DNA from: Chloroflexota bacterium
GTDB lineage: Bacteria > Chloroflexota > Anaerolineae > Anaerolineales > Anaerolineaceae
Direction: 5' to 3'
DNA length: 34,822 nucleotides
Assembly (NCBI GenBank): GCA_012517865.1
Contig: JAAYUC010000014.1
Span: forward strand, 1 to 34,822
Shown: positions 25,920 through 34,493 of the stretch, in pieces
How the letters are laid out: each line of letters opens with the position of its first letter
How positions within the stretch are numbered: position 1 is the first letter of the stretch
The notes under the pieces: generated by a model
Told to the model about the DNA's origin: nothing
The model's database searches: none
The model's input: the letters and a program-made list of their open reading frames with translations, nothing else
Translations under genes and position numbers: made by a program

Positions 25920-27489
25920 CACAGTCATTGTTGGAGCGGGCGCATCCGGCCTGACAGCGGCGGCATACCTGGCCAAATACGGGCACAGCGTCTTATTGTG
26001 CGAAAAAGAAGCTTACTGCGGCGGACTGATTAACTCGTTCACCCGCGACGGTTTCACCTTTGACGGCGGCATCCGCGCCCTGGAAGACGCGGGCGTTTTC
26101 TTCACCATGCTGCGCCACCTGGGCGTGGAAATCGAATTTGTGAAGAACCATGTTTCCATGGGAATCGAAGACCAGATATTCAACATCGAGTCAGAGAAAA
26201 GCATTGACGATTACGCGAACGTCCTGAAAAAGCTGTATCCCGATTCCACCTCCGAAATCGAGCTGATTACCAAAGACCTGCACCAAATCAGCCGCGCCAT
26301 GGATATTCAGTACGGTATCAACAATCCCCTCTTTCTGGACCCCAAAACGGACGGGAAATACTTTGCCACCAAGGTGTTTCCCTGGTTAATCAAGTACGCG
26401 CTGAATGTCGGGAAAGTTCAGGCCAAGGCCAAACCGGTTATTCCGTACCTGCGCCAATTCACCTCCAACCAGGCACTTGTGGATATCATCACGCAGCATT
26501 TCTTCGCGGAGACCCCCGCCTACTTCGCGCTCAGTTATTTCAGAATTTTTCAGGAATACTATTACCCAAAGGGCGGCACAGGCGTTTTCGTGGATAAGAT
26601 GAGCGCGTTAATCAAAGAGCACGGCGGCATTATCCGCACCAATACGGAAATCCAGCAGGTCGACCCGATAACAAAGACAGTCGCGACAACGGAGGGCGAG
26701 ATAATCGCCTATCGCCATTTGCTCTGGACGGCTGACCAAAAGCGTCTCTACAACAGCATCCGCCTGGACAGCCAAAAGCATCCCGACTTAGCCGCCGCGC
26801 TGACCGAGAAACAGGCGTTCCTCGCCGATAAGATTGGCAACGACTCCATCCTTTCTCTATTCCTGACCACAGACCTGGACTCGGACTTCTTCAGAAACAT
26901 CGCGACGGGACACGTGTTCTACACACCCAGCCGCGCGGGCCAGTCGACGGCTGGTCCGCTTCCGCTGGATGGTTCACGCGCCGAAATTGAAAGCTGGCTG
27001 CGAAAGTACCTGTCGCTCACCACGTACGAAATCTCCATTCCCGCTCTGCGCGACCCAAACCTGGCTCCGCCCGGGAAAACCGGTCTGGTCATCAGCATAT
27101 TGTTCGATTTCAATCTGACCAAGAGAATTGCCGGGCAGGGCTGGTATGAGGAATTCAAGCAGTTTGCCGCGGATGTCATCGTGGAAACCCTGGATAAGAC
27201 CCTTTATCCCAGCCTTTCCGCCGCGCTGACGAGCGCGTTCAGCGCGACCCCGCTCACCCTTCAAAAAACCACTGGCGCCACCGACGGCGCGATTACCGGC
27301 TGGTCCTTCCGCAACAACCCGGTGCCGGCCGAGTACCGCCTGGCGCGCATCGCCAATTCTGTAAACACCATCCTGCCCGATGTTTCCCAGGCCGGCCAGT
27401 GGACTTACAGCCCCTCGGGGCTGCCGGTTTCCTTGATTACCGGTAAGGTGGCGGCGGATAAAATTCACAGGCTGCTTGGCAAAGCCTAA
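25909..27489 (+). CDS. CrtI/retinol-saturase-like FAD oxidoreductase
   Basis: This 526-residue flavoprotein resembles phytoene desaturases, carotenoid isomerases and retinol saturases. The N-terminal dinucleotide motif is VIVGAGASGLTAAAYLAKYG, followed by CEKEAYCGGLINSFTRDGFTFDGG, which is the FAD-contacting block of the family. YYPKGGTGVFVDKMSALIKEHGG is the central CrtI-type motif, and the C-terminal SPSGLPVSLITGKVAADKI closes the FAD site. The likely chemistry is desaturation, saturation or isomerisation of a polyene or other hydrophobic substrate; there are no phytoene synthase or other carotenoid genes nearby, so carotenoid biosynthesis is unproven. AGGAG precedes the ATG, which lies inside the end of the SDR gene. 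A hairpin plus T-run follows at 27,530. Confidence 0.85.
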   Translation: MGFDTVIVGAGASGLTAAAYLAKYGHSVLLCEKEAYCGGLINSFTRDGFTFDGGIRALEDAGVFFTMLRHLGVEIEFVKNHVSMGIEDQIFNIESEKSIDDYANVLKKLYPDSTSEIELITKDLHQISRAMDIQYGINNPLFLDPKTDGKYFATKVFPWLIKYALNVGKVQAKAKPVIPYLRQFTSNQALVDIITQHFFAETPAYFALSYFRIFQEYYYPKGGTGVFVDKMSALIKEHGGIIRTNTEIQQVDPITKTVATTEGEIIAYRHLLWTADQKRLYNSIRLDSQKHPDLAAALTEKQAFLADKIGNDSILSLFLTTDLDSDFFRNIATGHVFYTPSRAGQSTAGPLPLDGSRAEIESWLRKYLSLTTYEISIPALRDPNLAPPGKTGLVISILFDFNLTKRIAGQGWYEEFKQFAADVIVETLDKTLYPSLSAALTSAFSATPLTLQKTTGATDGAITGWSFRNNPVPAEYRLARIANSVNTILPDVSQAGQWTYSPSGLPVSLITGKVAADKIHRLLGKA

Positions 27490-27529
27490 AGACTGACCGC
27501 GGGAAACCCGCCCGCCAGTGAGAAGAGAA

Positions 27530-27590
27530 CGCCAGGTTCGCAAACCCGGAGGAAAAGCAGACCCGCGAAACGCCTGGCGCTCAGTTTTTT
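27530..27590 (+). terminator. Probable terminator after the redox cassette
   Basis: CGCCAGG (27,530-27,536) pairs with CCTGGCG (27,573-27,579), followed by CTCAG and six T (27,585-27,590). The 36-nt loop is long for an intrinsic terminator, so efficiency is uncertain. It lies between convergent genes. Confidence 0.45.
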
Positions 27591-27636
27591 AGCGCCCGCG
27601 CTGCCCGGCCCTGCCGTTCCAGGATGGGAGAAAGTC

Positions 27637-28380
27637 TCAGTCGTACCCGCGGGAGAACAGCCACCGCAGCCACTGCAGCAGCGTACGGCCTTCTTGCTCT
27701 CTCAGGATGTATTCTCCCGCGTTTTGGGCGGCCTGCCAGCCGGAGTAGACAAACCCCCAAAAGACCAGTCCAAAACTGAGGCCGGTAAACACAAAGAATG
27801 CCAGAGCGTCTTTCCTTTGGGCAGAAGCGATTGCATCGAATAATTCGCGAAGGGGCGGCAGCGCGTAAAGCAGCCTGAAAAAACCGAAACCAAGCCAGGT
27901 TCCCAGCGCGTTCAAGAGAATATCGTCCACATCAAACACGCGCACGGCCAGCAGCACCTGCAGCACTTCTATCACCAGCGAAAACCCCGCCCCGAGCAGA
28001 AGCACTTTCCAGCCTGAGCGCAAATCCCGGAAGAGCACCGCCGGAAAGAAGCCGACGGGGATGAAAACCACCACATTGCCCACCAGCAGCAGCTGCACAA
28101 TGCGGATGAGCGGCTGGTAGCGGGTGGCCTCCGCCCTCTGAATCATGAGCAGGCTGTTGACAATGGGCACAAAATTGGCTTTGAGGGTCTTTTCCAGGTT
28201 AAAGCGGAAGGGTTCGAACAGCCGGTAGGAAAGCAGGCACAGAAACACGAAGAAAAGCGTGACCGCCAGCTCGCGCTTGAAGTCAAATTGCCTGGTCGTC
28301 AGCCCCCGGATAACGCGCATTGCAGCCCACAGCAAAGCAATCATCAGGTACAGGCCGGCGCTGTTTATTTCAAAAGTCAT
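27637..28380 (-). CDS. VanZ-like membrane protein
   Basis: This 247-residue integral membrane protein has about five helices. The VanZ-family core is visible in FVPIVNSLL, GNVVVFIPVGFFPAVLF and VIEVLQVLLAVRVFDVDDILLNALGTWLGFGF; the E...Q...R.fd.DDil.N..G pattern is the family signature. VanZ itself gives low-level teicoplanin resistance, but most chromosomal homologues have no known role. Residues 180-247 form an additional helix and a charged tail not typical of the shortest members. The gene is alone on the minus strand, converging on the redox cassette. The ribosome site is weak (GAAAGAAG). Confidence 0.8.
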   Translation of the reverse strand: MTFEINSAGLYLMIALLWAAMRVIRGLTTRQFDFKRELAVTLFFVFLCLLSYRLFEPFRFNLEKTLKANFVPIVNSLLMIQRAEATRYQPLIRIVQLLLVGNVVVFIPVGFFPAVLFRDLRSGWKVLLLGAGFSLVIEVLQVLLAVRVFDVDDILLNALGTWLGFGFFRLLYALPPLRELFDAIASAQRKDALAFFVFTGLSFGLVFWGFVYSGWQAAQNAGEYILREQEGRTLLQWLRWLFSRGYD

Positions 28381-28633
28381 TGTTCACGCTTCTTTCTGGT
28401 CCGGTCCGGGCATTATAACATCCCGCTGCTGGAGGAGTCTTCCTCGCGATGGACTGTATTGCCTTTTGTTTTCCGAGGCGCTTGCCCGGGCTCTTTGGGC
28501 GCGGATGCTGGAAGCCCCCCTGGTTTTGCCGTGCCAGACCGCTGGCGAAGAATCCCGACCTGTTCGCTTACCATTCAGAGTCGCAGGCGAAAAAACTGCA
28601 GTTCCTGCCGGGCTTGCGAAAGCGGAAAACCGC

Positions 28634-28692
28634 GGAAACCTTTCGGTCAAAATCTTCGGCTGGTCAGGCGGCCATCCAGGACCAGCAAGAAG
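28634..28692 (+). repeat. Double-hairpin GGAGACC repeat, copy C
   Basis: GGAAACCTTTCGGTCAAAAT is followed by GCTGGTC...GACCAGC, which keeps the two-hairpin plan of the family although the second stem sequence differs from other copies; the arms have changed together. The 426-bp gene-free interval 28,381-28,806 otherwise holds only the promoter at 28,736-28,764; short open frames in it look random. Confidence 0.6.
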
Positions 28693-28735
28693 GATGACCG
28701 ATACCAGTTAAAAACAGCCGCGCCCCTCCCGATGA

Positions 28736-28764
28736 TTGACATTAAGGCTCAAAATCAGTAAACT
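28736..28764 (+). promoter_or_regulatory. Promoter of the FHA protein gene
   Basis: TTGACA (28,736-28,741), a 17-bp spacer and TAAACT (28,759-28,764) form a good sigma-70 promoter with a perfect -35 box. The leader would be about 36 nt, containing AAAGGAGC. Confidence 0.6.
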
Positions 28765-28806
28765 ATGAATGTTAAGCACTTCGACCTCTGACCTAAAGGA
28801 GCAGTC

Positions 28807-29403
28807 ATGGCAGAAAAGAAATTTCTTATCGTAATGCGGTCTGGTCCCATTCCCGGCTCAAGCTATTTTATTGAAAAAGACGAGGTCTTTTTGGGCCGCG
28901 ACCTGGCGAACGATTTGCCAGTTCCGGACCCTGAAATATCCCGCCGGCATGCCCGCTTCCTGCGCCGGGGGGATTCTGTTTATATCGAAGACCTCGGTTC
29001 CACCAACGGTACTTTTCTGAACGGCGTGCGCATCGCCGGCCCCCAGCAGCTGAAGGACGGCGACCTGATTACCCTGGCGGAAAACACCGTGATGAGCTTC
29101 GAAGTGAAAGGCGCGGCCACTGAGCCTCTGCGCGTCAGCGCTGGCAAGGCGGAGCCCGCCCTCTACACCCCGGAAGCCCCGGTTCAGGCCGCCTACCAAC
29201 CCGTGCCCGCGCCTGTACCCCAGCAGCCCGTCGCCCCCGCCCCCACGCCGGTGCGGGAGAAGAAAAAAGTGGGCTGGTGCCTGATTGTGCTGTTGATTTT
29301 GCTCGCGCTGGTGCTGATTGTGGGAGTGGTGCTGATATTCATGCCGGCATCCTGGTGGTGCGCCCTCACCTTCAACCAGCTGCCTGGCTGCCCTATATAT
29401 TGA
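28807..29403 (+). CDS. FHA-domain protein with C-terminal membrane anchor
   Basis: This 198-residue protein binds phosphothreonine peptides through an FHA domain at residues 1-~100: VFLGRDLANDLPVPDPEISR, RHARF, and DLGSTNGTFLNGVRI supply the conserved G-R, S-R-x-H and T-N-G residues. A Pro/Ala/Val-rich linker (~118-150) leads to a basic KKK and a single membrane helix (about 157-180, CLIVLLILLALVLIVGVVLIF), with a short Cys/Trp-containing tail outside. The FHA domain would face the cytoplasm, recruiting phosphorylated partners to the membrane. No Ser/Thr kinase gene is in the window. It is monocistronic: strong promoter upstream, AAAGGAGC ribosome site, and a strong terminator downstream. Confidence 0.92.
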   Translation: MAEKKFLIVMRSGPIPGSSYFIEKDEVFLGRDLANDLPVPDPEISRRHARFLRRGDSVYIEDLGSTNGTFLNGVRIAGPQQLKDGDLITLAENTVMSFEVKGAATEPLRVSAGKAEPALYTPEAPVQAAYQPVPAPVPQQPVAPAPTPVREKKKVGWCLIVLLILLALVLIVGVVLIFMPASWWCALTFNQLPGCPIY

Positions 29404-29426
29404 CCTGCCCTTTTCTGAAGACCCAG

Positions 29427-29459
29427 GAGGCTGATGAGTTCATCAGCCTCTTTTTCTTT
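29427..29459 (+). terminator. Intrinsic terminator after the FHA gene
   Basis: GAGGCTGATGA (29,427-29,437) and TCATCAGCCTC (29,440-29,450) form an 11-bp perfect inverted repeat with the innermost pairs opening as the loop, followed directly by TTTTTCTTT. This is the clearest rho-independent terminator in the window. Confidence 0.92.
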
Positions 29460-29594
29460 ATTCCAGCGCGGTACTTTCAAATTTCCGGCTAAATTTTGCC
29501 GTTTTTATTAGTTCCAGGGTTTTCCCATAAATAACGGTTGCCTTAGAAAAATCTATGAATTTTTGGCTCTAAAGCCATTACAGGCCTTTTAAGG

Positions 29595-29600
29595 TATAAT
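29595..29600 (+). promoter_or_regulatory. -10 box (TATAAT) for gyrA
   Basis: A perfect TATAAT places transcription start near 29,607. That is downstream of the longest in-frame ATG (29,604) and supports the ATG at 29,652, preceded by AGGA at 29,640, as the true gyrA start. The -35 region is weak. Confidence 0.5.
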
Positions 29601-29651
29601 TGAATGGTTGCCAGCCATCCATTCACCTGCTGGCAGCGCCAGGAATATGCA

Positions 29652-32180
29652 ATGAGCGAAGAAACCGAACTCCCCGAAACGCCGGAAAACGATAATGCCG
29701 GCAACTTGCAGCATGTGGATATCGACAGCCAAATGCGCACCGCGTACCTTGATTACGCCATGAGCGTCATTGTCGCGCGCGCCCTGCCGGATGTGCGCGA
29801 CGGCCTCAAACCCGTGCACCGCCGTATCCTCTACGCCATGCAGGATATGGGCAATCGTTCCACCGCCCCATACAAAAAATCCGCCAGAATTGTGGGCGAA
29901 GTGCTGGGCAAGTACCACCCCCACGGCGATTCTGCCGTCTACGACGCGATGGCCCGCATGGCCCAGGATTTTTCCATGCGCTACCCCCTGGTGGATGGCC
30001 AGGGCAACTTCGGCTCAATCGACGGGGACTCCCCGGCGGCGATGCGTTACACCGAAGCCCGCCTCGCCAAAACCGCCGAGGAGCTGCTGCTGGACCTGGA
30101 TAAGCAAACCGTCGATTTTGTGGATAACTTCGACGGCTCGCTGCAGGAACCGGAAGTGCTGCCGGCGCGTTTACCCAACCTGCTAATGAATGGGTCCAAC
30201 GGCATCGCGGTCGGCATGGCAACCAATATCCCTCCGCACAACCTGCGCGAGCTTACCGCTGCTCTGAACATTCTCATAGACCGCTATGACGAAATCGATG
30301 AAGTCAGCGTCGAAGACCTGATGCAGGCCGTCTCCGGACCGGACTTCCCGACCGGCGGAATCATTGTGGGCGGCGAGGGCATCCGGCAGGCCTACAGCAC
30401 CGGCCGGGGCAAGCTGACGGTGCGCGGCGTTGCCGAGATTGAAGAAATCCGGGCCGGGCGGTACGCGATTATCATCACGGAAATCCCCTACCAGCTGAAC
30501 AAAACCAACCTGATTGAACGCATCGCGGAATTGGTGCGGGAAGGCAAACTGGACGCGATATCGGATATGCGCGATGAATCTGACCGGCGCGGGCTGCGCA
30601 TTGTGATTGAACTAAAACGCGGTACCCAGCCCAAGAAGGTGCTCAATCAACTGTATAAATACACCCCGCTGCAGTCCACTTACGGCGTGCACCTGCTGGC
30701 TCTGGTGGATGGCGAACCCCGCACGCTCTCGCTTAAACGCGCCTTGTTCCACTATTTGGAACACCGCCAGGTGGTTATCACCCGGCGCGCGCTCTTCGAC
30801 CTGGACAAGGCCAAAAAACGCGCCCATATCCTGGATGGTCTGCTGATCGCTCTTGCCAATCTGGATGAGGTCATCGAAACAATTCGCAAATCCGCCGATG
30901 CAGACACAGCCAAGACAAGCCTGATGGAACGCTTTGCCCTCACGGATATTCAGGCGCAGGCAATTCTGGATTTGCAGCTGCGCCGGCTGGCCGCTCTGGA
31001 GCGTCAGAAGATTGAGGACGAGCACAAGGAATTGATGGAGCAAATCGCTCATCTTGAGGACCTGCTGGCGCATCCCCGTAAAATCCTCGAAGTTATTCGC
31101 GCTGATTTAAACGAGGTCACAGATAAATTTGGCGACGAGCGCCGCACTCGCATTGAGTACGACCTCGATAACGACCTCTCGGACGAAGCCCTGGTGCAGG
31201 ACGCTCCTGTTTTTGTTTCTATCACCCAGCGCGGTTACATCAAACGCGTTTCCGACAGCGCGTACCGGGCCCAGGGGCGCGGCGGACGCGGCGTGATGGG
31301 CCAGACCATGCGCGACGAAGACGAAGTGCTCTTCTTTGTCCGCAGCAATACGCTGGCCACCCTGCTGTTCTTTACCGATAAAGGCAAGGTGTATTCCGAG
31401 CGCGTGTTCGAACTCCCGGAAGAAAGCCGGCAGGGACGCGGCATCGCGCTGGTCAACATCATCAACCTGGAACCCGATGAAACCGTCACCGCCCTGCTAT
31501 CCGTCCCGGATTTTAAACAGGCCAACTACTGCACCATGGCCACCAGGCGCGGGCGCGTCAAACGCATTGCCCTGGCAGAATTTGCCAATGTGCGCCCCTC
31601 CGGACTGATTGCCATCAAGCTGGATGAAGGCGACAGCCTGGGCTGGGTTTGCCTGACCAGCGGCAAGGATGAAATCATGTTGATTACCCGCGGAGGCAAA
31701 GCGCTGCGCTTTTCTGAAGAAGAAATCCGCCCCACAGGCCGCACCACCATGGGCGTCACAGGCATCCACCTGCGCGCCGAAGACGCGCTGGCAGCCATGG
31801 CGGTGGTGGAACCGGGCGGTTATCTGCTGGTCCTGACGGAAAAAGGGCACGGCAAGCGCACGCCGCTGGATGAATACATGCCAAAATCGCGCGCCACGCT
31901 GGGCGTTGCCACCATAAACCCGACCGCTCTGGCGCGAATCGGCAGCATAGCGGAGGCGCTGGTCGTGCAGGAATCTGATGAAATCACACTGATTTCTTCC
32001 GCGGGCATCGTGCTGCGCATGAAGGCTGCCAATGTTTCCGTGCAAGGCAGAGCCACCCAGGGCGTCAAAGTGATGGTATTGGACGAGGGGGACACCCTGG
32101 CAGCGGTTGCCCGCATCCCAGGCGGGGACATCCTCACGTCCGGCCTGCCGGATTCTCAGGCGGAGATTTCCGCGGAGTAA
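29652..32180 (+). CDS. gyrA: DNA gyrase subunit A
   Basis: This 842-residue subunit breaks and rejoins DNA in the GyrA2B2 complex that introduces negative supercoils. The winged-helix/tower core begins with [20 protein letters not shown] and includes [20 protein letters not shown] and the catalytic Tyr133 in [10 protein letters not shown]. The quinolone-contact positions equivalent to E. coli Ser83 and Asp87 are Ser94 and Asp98, the unmutated form. The C-terminal pinwheel carries the GyrA box variant QGRGGRG at residues 541-547, which favours gyrase over topoisomerase IV ParC. No gyrB is adjacent. The last 25 bp overlap the 3' end of the convergent birA gene. Confidence 0.95.
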   Translation: MSEETELPETPENDNAGNLQHVDIDSQMRTAYLDYAMSVIVARALPDVRDGLKPVHRRILYAMQDMGNRSTAPYKKSARIVGEVLGKYHPHGDSAVYDAMARMAQDFSMRYPLVDGQGNFGSIDGDSPAAMRYTEARLAKTAEELLLDLDKQTVDFVDNFDGSLQEPEVLPARLPNLLMNGSNGIAVGMATNIPPHNLRELTAALNILIDRYDEIDEVSVEDLMQAVSGPDFPTGGIIVGGEGIRQAYSTGRGKLTVRGVAEIEEIRAGRYAIIITEIPYQLNKTNLIERIAELVREGKLDAISDMRDESDRRGLRIVIELKRGTQPKKVLNQLYKYTPLQSTYGVHLLALVDGEPRTLSLKRALFHYLEHRQVVITRRALFDLDKAKKRAHILDGLLIALANLDEVIETIRKSADADTAKTSLMERFALTDIQAQAILDLQLRRLAALERQKIEDEHKELMEQIAHLEDLLAHPRKILEVIRADLNEVTDKFGDERRTRIEYDLDNDLSDEALVQDAPVFVSITQRGYIKRVSDSAYRAQGRGGRGVMGQTMRDEDEVLFFVRSNTLATLLFFTDKGKVYSERVFELPEESRQGRGIALVNIINLEPDETVTALLSVPDFKQANYCTMATRRGRVKRIALAEFANVRPSGLIAIKLDEGDSLGWVCLTSGKDEIMLITRGGKALRFSEEEIRPTGRTTMGVTGIHLRAEDALAAMAVVEPGGYLLVLTEKGHGKRTPLDEYMPKSRATLGVATINPTALARIGSIAEALVVQESDEITLISSAGIVLRMKAANVSVQGRATQGVKVMVLDEGDTLAAVARIPGGDILTSGLPDSQAEISAE

Positions 32181-32908
32181 AAACGCTCAATTCTGCCGTC
32201 GTCAGCTTCCGCGCACAAACATCCGTCTTTTTCAACCCACAAAGGACGCGCCTTCAAAGGCGCGTCTGCATTTTTCCTCAGGCGCACCCACTCCCCCTTG
32301 AATGCCAGACGGGCATTAATTTCGTCAATCAGGCTGTCGGCAGCCAGTTCCTCTCGTGCGCGCCAAATCTCAGGCAGGAGCATCTCCAGCAGGTCACGCG
32401 GGCTGAGTTGAAGGCCGGCCTGTCCTTCCAGGCTGCCGGCTGGAAAAACCGCTTCAGAGGCCGGAGGCAGAGCGGCATTTGAAAGATTGACGCCCATTCC
32501 GATGACCACCGCGGTGGGAATTTGGCCCTGCCAGAGCGTTTCAGTCAGCACCCCGCAGACCTTTTTCCCGGCTATCAGCACGTCATTTGGCCATTTAATA
32601 TTGGAAATGACCCCAAAGTGATTTTCAAGCGCGCGTGCGAGCGCCAGGCACCCAAGCAGCGTAAAGCGCGTCAAAAACGGATATTCCTGAGCCGCGGGCC
32701 GCAAAAGGACGCTGAAGGTCAGCGACGCGTCCGGGCGGGAAAACCAGCTCCGGCCCTCCCGACCGCGCCCGGCCGTCTGATGCAGCGCGCGCACCACGGT
32801 GCCGTCTGGAGCGCCGTTTTCTGCCAGCCGCAGGCAGTCGTCATTGGTCGAGTTGGTTTCGGCGAGGAGTATCACCTTGAAAGGAGGCACATCGGACCCT
32901 GCAGCCAT
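32156..32908 (-). CDS. birA: Biotin-[acetyl-CoA-carboxylase] ligase (catalytic form)
   Basis: This 250-residue enzyme activates biotin as biotinyl-AMP and attaches it to lysine of carrier domains such as that of the mmd operon at 323-748. The [16 protein letters not shown] opening, the biotin loop GRGREGRSW (47-55), KWPNDV (105-110) and KVCGVLTET are all present. It lacks the N-terminal DNA-binding helix-turn-helix of bifunctional BirA, so it is a group I ligase that does not itself repress transcription. The open frame extends to 33,088 inside the histidine-kinase gene, but family alignment supports the ATG at 32,908, 10 bp after the kinase stop. Its 3' end overlaps gyrA on the opposite strand by 25 bp. 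Confidence 0.9.
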   Translation of the reverse strand: MAAGSDVPPFKVILLAETNSTNDDCLRLAENGAPDGTVVRALHQTAGRGREGRSWFSRPDASLTFSVLLRPAAQEYPFLTRFTLLGCLALARALENHFGVISNIKWPNDVLIAGKKVCGVLTETLWQGQIPTAVVIGMGVNLSNAALPPASEAVFPAGSLEGQAGLQLSPRDLLEMLLPEIWRAREELAADSLIDEINARLAFKGEWVRLRKNADAPLKARPLWVEKDGCLCAEADDGRIERFYSAEISA

Positions 32909-32918
32909 GCCAGCCCTG

Positions 32919-34463
32919 TTACTCGCGCGGGAGAGAGAAGCAAATGCGCGAGCCTTCTTTGTAAGTTTCGTCCACCCAGATTTTGCCCTCATGGGCGCGG
33001 ATGATTTCCCGGCACAGGTAAAGCCCCAGACCGGTGCCTTTGGTCGTTTTCGCGACCTCATCCGAACGGTAAAAACGGTCAAACACAAATGGCTGGTCGC
33101 GCGGGTCGATGCCCGGGCCGTGGTCGCTCACGCAAACAACCACATCTTTTTGCCGCGCCTTGCCGCTGATGCGAATTTCGCCAGTCGGGCTGTACTTAAT
33201 CGCGTTGTTCAATAAATTGGTAAGCACCTGCCGGATTCGTTCCTCATCGGCCGGGACCGCGGGAAAATCGGCGGGAAAATCGACCTCAAAGCTGTGTTTT
33301 TCGGTTTGGGAAGTGTATCGGTCTGCCAGAAAGCGCGCCAGACGGGGAATTTCCAGCTCAACTTTTTTGAGCGTCAGCCCGCCTGCTTGCAGTCGGGTCG
33401 CGTCCAGCAGGTCTTCCACCATTTCCGTCAGGTGGTCTGCTTCTTCTTCGATGACAGCCAGGCTCTCGGACACTATCTCGCGGTCCCATTCCACGTCATC
33501 GCGCCGCAAGGTGCTGACGTAGCCTTTTATCAGCGCGATAGGCGTCTTGAGTTCGTGGCTCACCACGGAGATAAAACTGGTTTTCATCTCTTCCGCGGTT
33601 CGAAAGCGGGTAATATCCCTGACGGACGCGATGACATTTATCAGCTTGTTTTCTGCCGAGAACAGTGGTCCGTAGCTAATCCCAACCGGCAGTGGTTCGC
33701 GCAGCCCCTCGCGCAGCATATCGCCTTCCAGGTAAAAGAGATTTTGCACGCTTTGCGACCAGTTATTGGCAACGGCTTCTTCCAGCGTGACTCCCTGCGG
33801 AGGTTTAGCCCAGCGGATTACCTCCGAAAAGTGCTTCCCGACGCACTGCTCCTCGGTGGTATTCAGCAGGCGCTGCAGGGCTTTGTTTGCCCGCTCCACA
33901 CGCAAATCCGGCGTGAGAATGAGAATGCCGTCCGCCGCTGAATCTAACAAAGCTTCCAGGCGCAAAGATTGCTCGCGGGTTTCGTTGTAAAGGCGCGCGT
34001 TGCGTACGGCGATAGCCGCCTGGTTCGCGAAGCTGGTCAGCAGCATGCGGTCGTTGGCGGAAAAGAGTCCGCGGTAATTGCGGAAAACATAAATCTGACC
34101 AATCACCTGCTTTTGGAAAATCATGTTGATTCCAACGCCGGTCAGCATCCCCATGCTGATGTCGCTCAACATGCGGTTGATTTCCGGCACATGTACTTCA
34201 TCGTCTTCCGTCGAGTCCGCCGGTTGGGCTTCCAGCCAGCGCTTCAGATAGTTCAGCAGCGCTTCGGCAATGCCTTCGTGCACGGCGATGTGCCAGCCGC
34301 GTTTTTCATCCTTAAGCGCGATAAAGCCGGCGTGTCCGGTCAGCATTTCAATCGTGATGCGCAGGATGCGCAGCAAGAGCACGTCCAGGTCCAGCTCTTC
34401 GGTGAGGGCTCTGGAAATTTCGAGCAGGTAATCTCTTTGACGCACGCGATAATCGGGCAGCAT
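32919..34463 (-). CDS. GAF-PAS sensor histidine kinase
   Basis: This 514-residue kinase has no obvious membrane segment, so it is probably cytosolic. A GAF domain covers about residues 10-155 (DLDVLLLRILRITIEMLTG...SFANQAAIAVRNARLY), and a PAS domain about 165-290 (LEALLDSAADGILILTPDLR, ending in VRDITRFRTAEE). The HisKA H-box is SVVSHELKTPIALIKGY with His303 as phosphorylation site. HATPase_c boxes follow: N (RQVLTNLLNNAIKYS), G1 (DHGPGIDP), F (FDRFYRSDE) and G2 (GTGLGLYLCREII). All catalytic elements appear intact. No response regulator gene is visible in the window, so its partner lies elsewhere. It precedes birA by 10 bp on the same strand. The ribosome site is weak (TGTAGG). Confidence 0.92.
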   Translation of the reverse strand: MLPDYRVRQRDYLLEISRALTEELDLDVLLLRILRITIEMLTGHAGFIALKDEKRGWHIAVHEGIAEALLNYLKRWLEAQPADSTEDDEVHVPEINRMLSDISMGMLTGVGINMIFQKQVIGQIYVFRNYRGLFSANDRMLLTSFANQAAIAVRNARLYNETREQSLRLEALLDSAADGILILTPDLRVERANKALQRLLNTTEEQCVGKHFSEVIRWAKPPQGVTLEEAVANNWSQSVQNLFYLEGDMLREGLREPLPVGISYGPLFSAENKLINVIASVRDITRFRTAEEMKTSFISVVSHELKTPIALIKGYVSTLRRDDVEWDREIVSESLAVIEEEADHLTEMVEDLLDATRLQAGGLTLKKVELEIPRLARFLADRYTSQTEKHSFEVDFPADFPAVPADEERIRQVLTNLLNNAIKYSPTGEIRISGKARQKDVVVCVSDHGPGIDPRDQPFVFDRFYRSDEVAKTTKGTGLGLYLCREIIRAHEGKIWVDETYKEGSRICFSLPRE

Positions 34464-34493
34464 GCCTACATTTTAATCGCAAAAAACAATTAG

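Noticed and set aside
28449..28697. Short open frames in the spacer between the VanZ-like and FHA genes
   Set aside because: No ribosome sites or motifs, overlapping frames on both strands, and repeat sequence at 28,634-28,692.
32909..33088. Longer BirA with 60 more N-terminal residues
   Set aside because: The extension lies wholly inside the histidine-kinase gene, is not a helix-turn-helix, and is basic and unrelated to BirA; the ATG at 32,908 fits the family.
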